From Prevotella sp. UBA2739 (GTDB taxonomy: Bacteria > Bacteroidota > Bacteroidia > Bacteroidales > Bacteroidaceae): a DNA stretch of 24,769 bases. Positions within the stretch are counted from its first letter, which is position 1, and every line of letters begins with the position of its first letter. The notes under the pieces were generated by a model that saw nothing but the letters and a program-made list of their open reading frames with translations, was not told the DNA's origin and ran no database searches. Made by a program: the position numbers and the translations under genes. The DNA is taken from positions 1-24,769 of the forward strand of contig DEJV01000021.1 in assembly GCA_002353525.1 (NCBI GenBank). The letters are read 5' to 3'. Positions 23,282 through 24,769 of the stretch are shown piece after piece.

Positions 23282-24619
23282 ATGGAATACAACCACGACA
23301 ACCCCATCTATCCACGGCTCACCACCTACGACACCCGTCGGGTGCGCAGCCTTCAGCAGCAGCTTAACAGCATCTGCACCTACCTGCATGGCAAGTGGAC
23401 ACTTGTCGATGAGAATGGTATGCTCGACGACGATACCCGTGAGGCCATACGGGCCTTCCAGCAGTGGGTGTACCTCACGGCCACCGGCGAGCTTGATGCT
23501 TTTACCGAGATGAAAATCAACGACGTTTATCGCTGGAGCCAACGTGCCGCTGAGAGCGCCATCAGTCATCCCTACGACTACCAGCTGCTCCATCGCCCCA
23601 CCTTGGATGCCGGTAGCCTGACTCCCGATACGCTGGCCCACCGCATGCTCGTGCTGGTGGTGTTGCTCATCGGTGTCAGTGCGTCGCTACGGGCACAGTC
23701 GTCGTCCGAGATATGGAATTACATCAATACTTATAAGAATATTGCTCTCGATCAGGAGAAGCAATATGGCGTGCCCGCCACCATCACGCTGGCACAGGGC
23801 ATCCTCGAGTCGGGAGCAGGGCGCAGCGGGCTCACCCGCAACGCCAACAACCACTTTGGCATCAAGGCCTTTGGCGGATGGACGGGTCCTATCTATCAGG
23901 CATGGGACGACGAGCCCTCGAAGAGCCGCTTCCGTGTGTATAGCAATGCCGCCGAGTCTTTCCGCGACCATTCCCTGTTCCTCAAGAACAATGGGCGCTA
24001 CCGCAGTCTCTTCTCCAAGAGCGTCTACGACTACCGCGGATGGGCCATCGGCCTGCAGAAAGCCGGTTATGCTACCGCCTCCAACTATGCCGCGGCACTC
24101 ATTGGCTTCATCGATTCCTACCGCCTCTATGCCATCAATGGCGGCGTGAAACTGCGCGCCGGAAAGACTGTCGTCATTACTCGTCAGGCTACAGCTACGC
24201 AGAAGGCCACCTTTGCTGCCTCGTGCCAGGCCGACGACGAGGAGCTCTCTGAGGAAGAGGAGACCGTCGCCAAGGCCGTCAAGCGTTATGTCGTCGACAT
24301 TAACGACGTGCGGTGCACCATCCTCTATCCAGGCATGACACTCTCGAGCATTGCCATGAAGTATGACATCCCCAAGGAGAAACTGCTCGAGTATAATGAG
24401 GTGGCCAGCGAGAAAGACATCCACGAGGGCGACATCGTGTTCGTCGACAAGAAGAAAGGAAAGTACAACGGTGCGCAAGACTACTATCGTGTGCGTCCCG
24501 GCGACACCCTTTACGGCATCTCCCAGAATTTCGGCATCAAGTATGCCAGCCTCGCAAAAATGAATGATAAGGACATCTTCTCTACATTGAAAGAAGGAGA
24601 AAAGATAAGGCTTAAGTAA
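23282..24619 (+). CDS. Peptidoglycan hydrolase: PG-binding, TM, GH73 glucosaminidase, LysM domains
   Basis: 445 aa from the ATG at 23282; a GTG at 23219 would overlap tssF by 49 bases and is less likely. Residues ~15-80 are PG_binding_1-like (VRSLQQQLNSICTYL; TREAIRAFQQWVYLTATGEL). Residues ~122-139 are hydrophobic and read like a signal peptide (RMLVLVVLLIGVSASLRAQ). Residues ~144-285 are a GH73 N-acetylglucosaminidase domain with the catalytic Glu in TLAQGILESGAG (E176), NNHFGIK, and a YRxx..GLQKAGYATASNYA end. LysM-like repeats follow at ~337-392 (divergent) and 402-445 (YYRVRPGDTLYGISQNFG). It probably opens the wall for the T6SS baseplate or membrane complex, like the cell-wall hydrolases of other T6SS loci. 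The internal signal-like helix is unusual and suggests either a membrane anchor with an N-terminal cytoplasmic domain or fusion of two genes. It follows tssF by 14 bp. Confidence 0.82.
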   Translation: MEYNHDNPIYPRLTTYDTRRVRSLQQQLNSICTYLHGKWTLVDENGMLDDDTREAIRAFQQWVYLTATGELDAFTEMKINDVYRWSQRAAESAISHPYDYQLLHRPTLDAGSLTPDTLAHRMLVLVVLLIGVSASLRAQSSSEIWNYINTYKNIALDQEKQYGVPATITLAQGILESGAGRSGLTRNANNHFGIKAFGGWTGPIYQAWDDEPSKSRFRVYSNAAESFRDHSLFLKNNGRYRSLFSKSVYDYRGWAIGLQKAGYATASNYAAALIGFIDSYRLYAINGGVKLRAGKTVVITRQATATQKATFAASCQADDEELSEEEETVAKAVKRYVVDINDVRCTILYPGMTLSSIAMKYDIPKEKLLEYNEVASEKDIHEGDIVFVDKKKGKYNGAQDYYRVRPGDTLYGISQNFGIKYASLAKMNDKDIFSTLKEGEKIRLK

Positions 24620-24769
24620 ATTGACATTCAGTAAGTATAAAGGAGTTCAGCCAATGGCTCTTTTTTAGGAGTTCAGAAGTTCAGGAATACAGACATTACA
24701 TTTTTAGGAGTGTAGGTCATGGTCGATAAAATTGGAAAATCAATAACAATAGTTCGTTAAAAATTCGAC
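24620..24769. repeat. Noncoding tail with GGAGTTCAG repeats
   Basis: GGAGTTCAG lies near 24643 and 24668, with related AGGAGTGTAG near 24706; their inverted form CTGAACTCC is in the two upstream gaps. AGCCAATGGCT near 24650-24660 followed by a T run could be a weak terminator hairpin, but its stem has only four base pairs. No gene starts convincingly before the window ends. Confidence 0.5.

Noticed and set aside
24719..24760. Thirteen-codon ORF at the window end (MVDKIGKSITIVR)
   Set aside because: Too short, no family likeness and no downstream sequence to judge it as a leader peptide.

Overview
ORGANISM. The window looks like a chromosomal piece of a Bacteroidales genome, most likely Prevotella or a close relative. 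The grounds are the Bacteroidetes-type T6SS proteins (a TssD-type tube domain, a VgrG with a DUF4280 PAAR-like partner, divergent TssK/TssE/TssF), mostly weak Shine-Dalgarno sequences, and noncoding gaps filled with short AT-rich or GA-rich repeats such as TTGATAATTGATAATTG. All supported genes read on the + strand and there are no RNA genes. Without database searches the genus is an inference.

LAYOUT. (1) 1-2280: 3' part of a very large Hcp/TssD, a normal-sized tube domain at the C-terminus behind more than 600 residues of 11-residue helical repeats; its start lies upstream of the window. (2) 2326-9441: VgrG spike, an unrecognised 231-aa protein, a DUF4280 PAAR-like tip protein with a long helical tail, a putative membrane-active effector, and an overlapping DUF2931 protein that is probably its immunity factor. 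The 3' quarter of vgrG and everything up to about 9,630 is clearly AT-richer than the rest, like an exchangeable effector cassette. (3) 9630-18730: a compact seven-gene operon encoding what appears to be a complete ubiquitin-like pathway: a ubiquitin-like protein, an E2 with HPN and catalytic Cys, two exported proteins sharing a periplasmic domain, a membrane-anchored JAB/JAMM isopeptidase, a multi-pass vWA-RING-FHA protein (candidate E3), and a ThiF/UBA-type E1. (4) 18921-24619: T6SS baseplate block (TssG-like, TssK-like, TssE, TssF) followed by a cell-wall hydrolase with peptidoglycan-binding, glucosaminidase and LysM domains. Sheath, ATPase and membrane-complex genes are not in the window.

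HOW IT MAY WORK. The ubiquitin-like operon sits between spike/effector genes and baseplate genes, on the same strand, and by eye has base composition like the baseplate genes rather than the effector cassette. Predicted topology puts the JAB and RING domains in the cytoplasm with the E1, E2 and Ubl, while the vWA domain and the other N-terminal domains face the periplasm. This suggests signal transduction across the inner membrane by reversible Ubl conjugation. It is formally similar to the threonine-phosphorylation control of proteobacterial T6SS, where a membrane kinase with a vWA domain works with an FHA protein, but with a RING/E2 in place of the kinase and a JAMM protease in place of the phosphatase. 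This model is the main hypothesis of the report and is untested.
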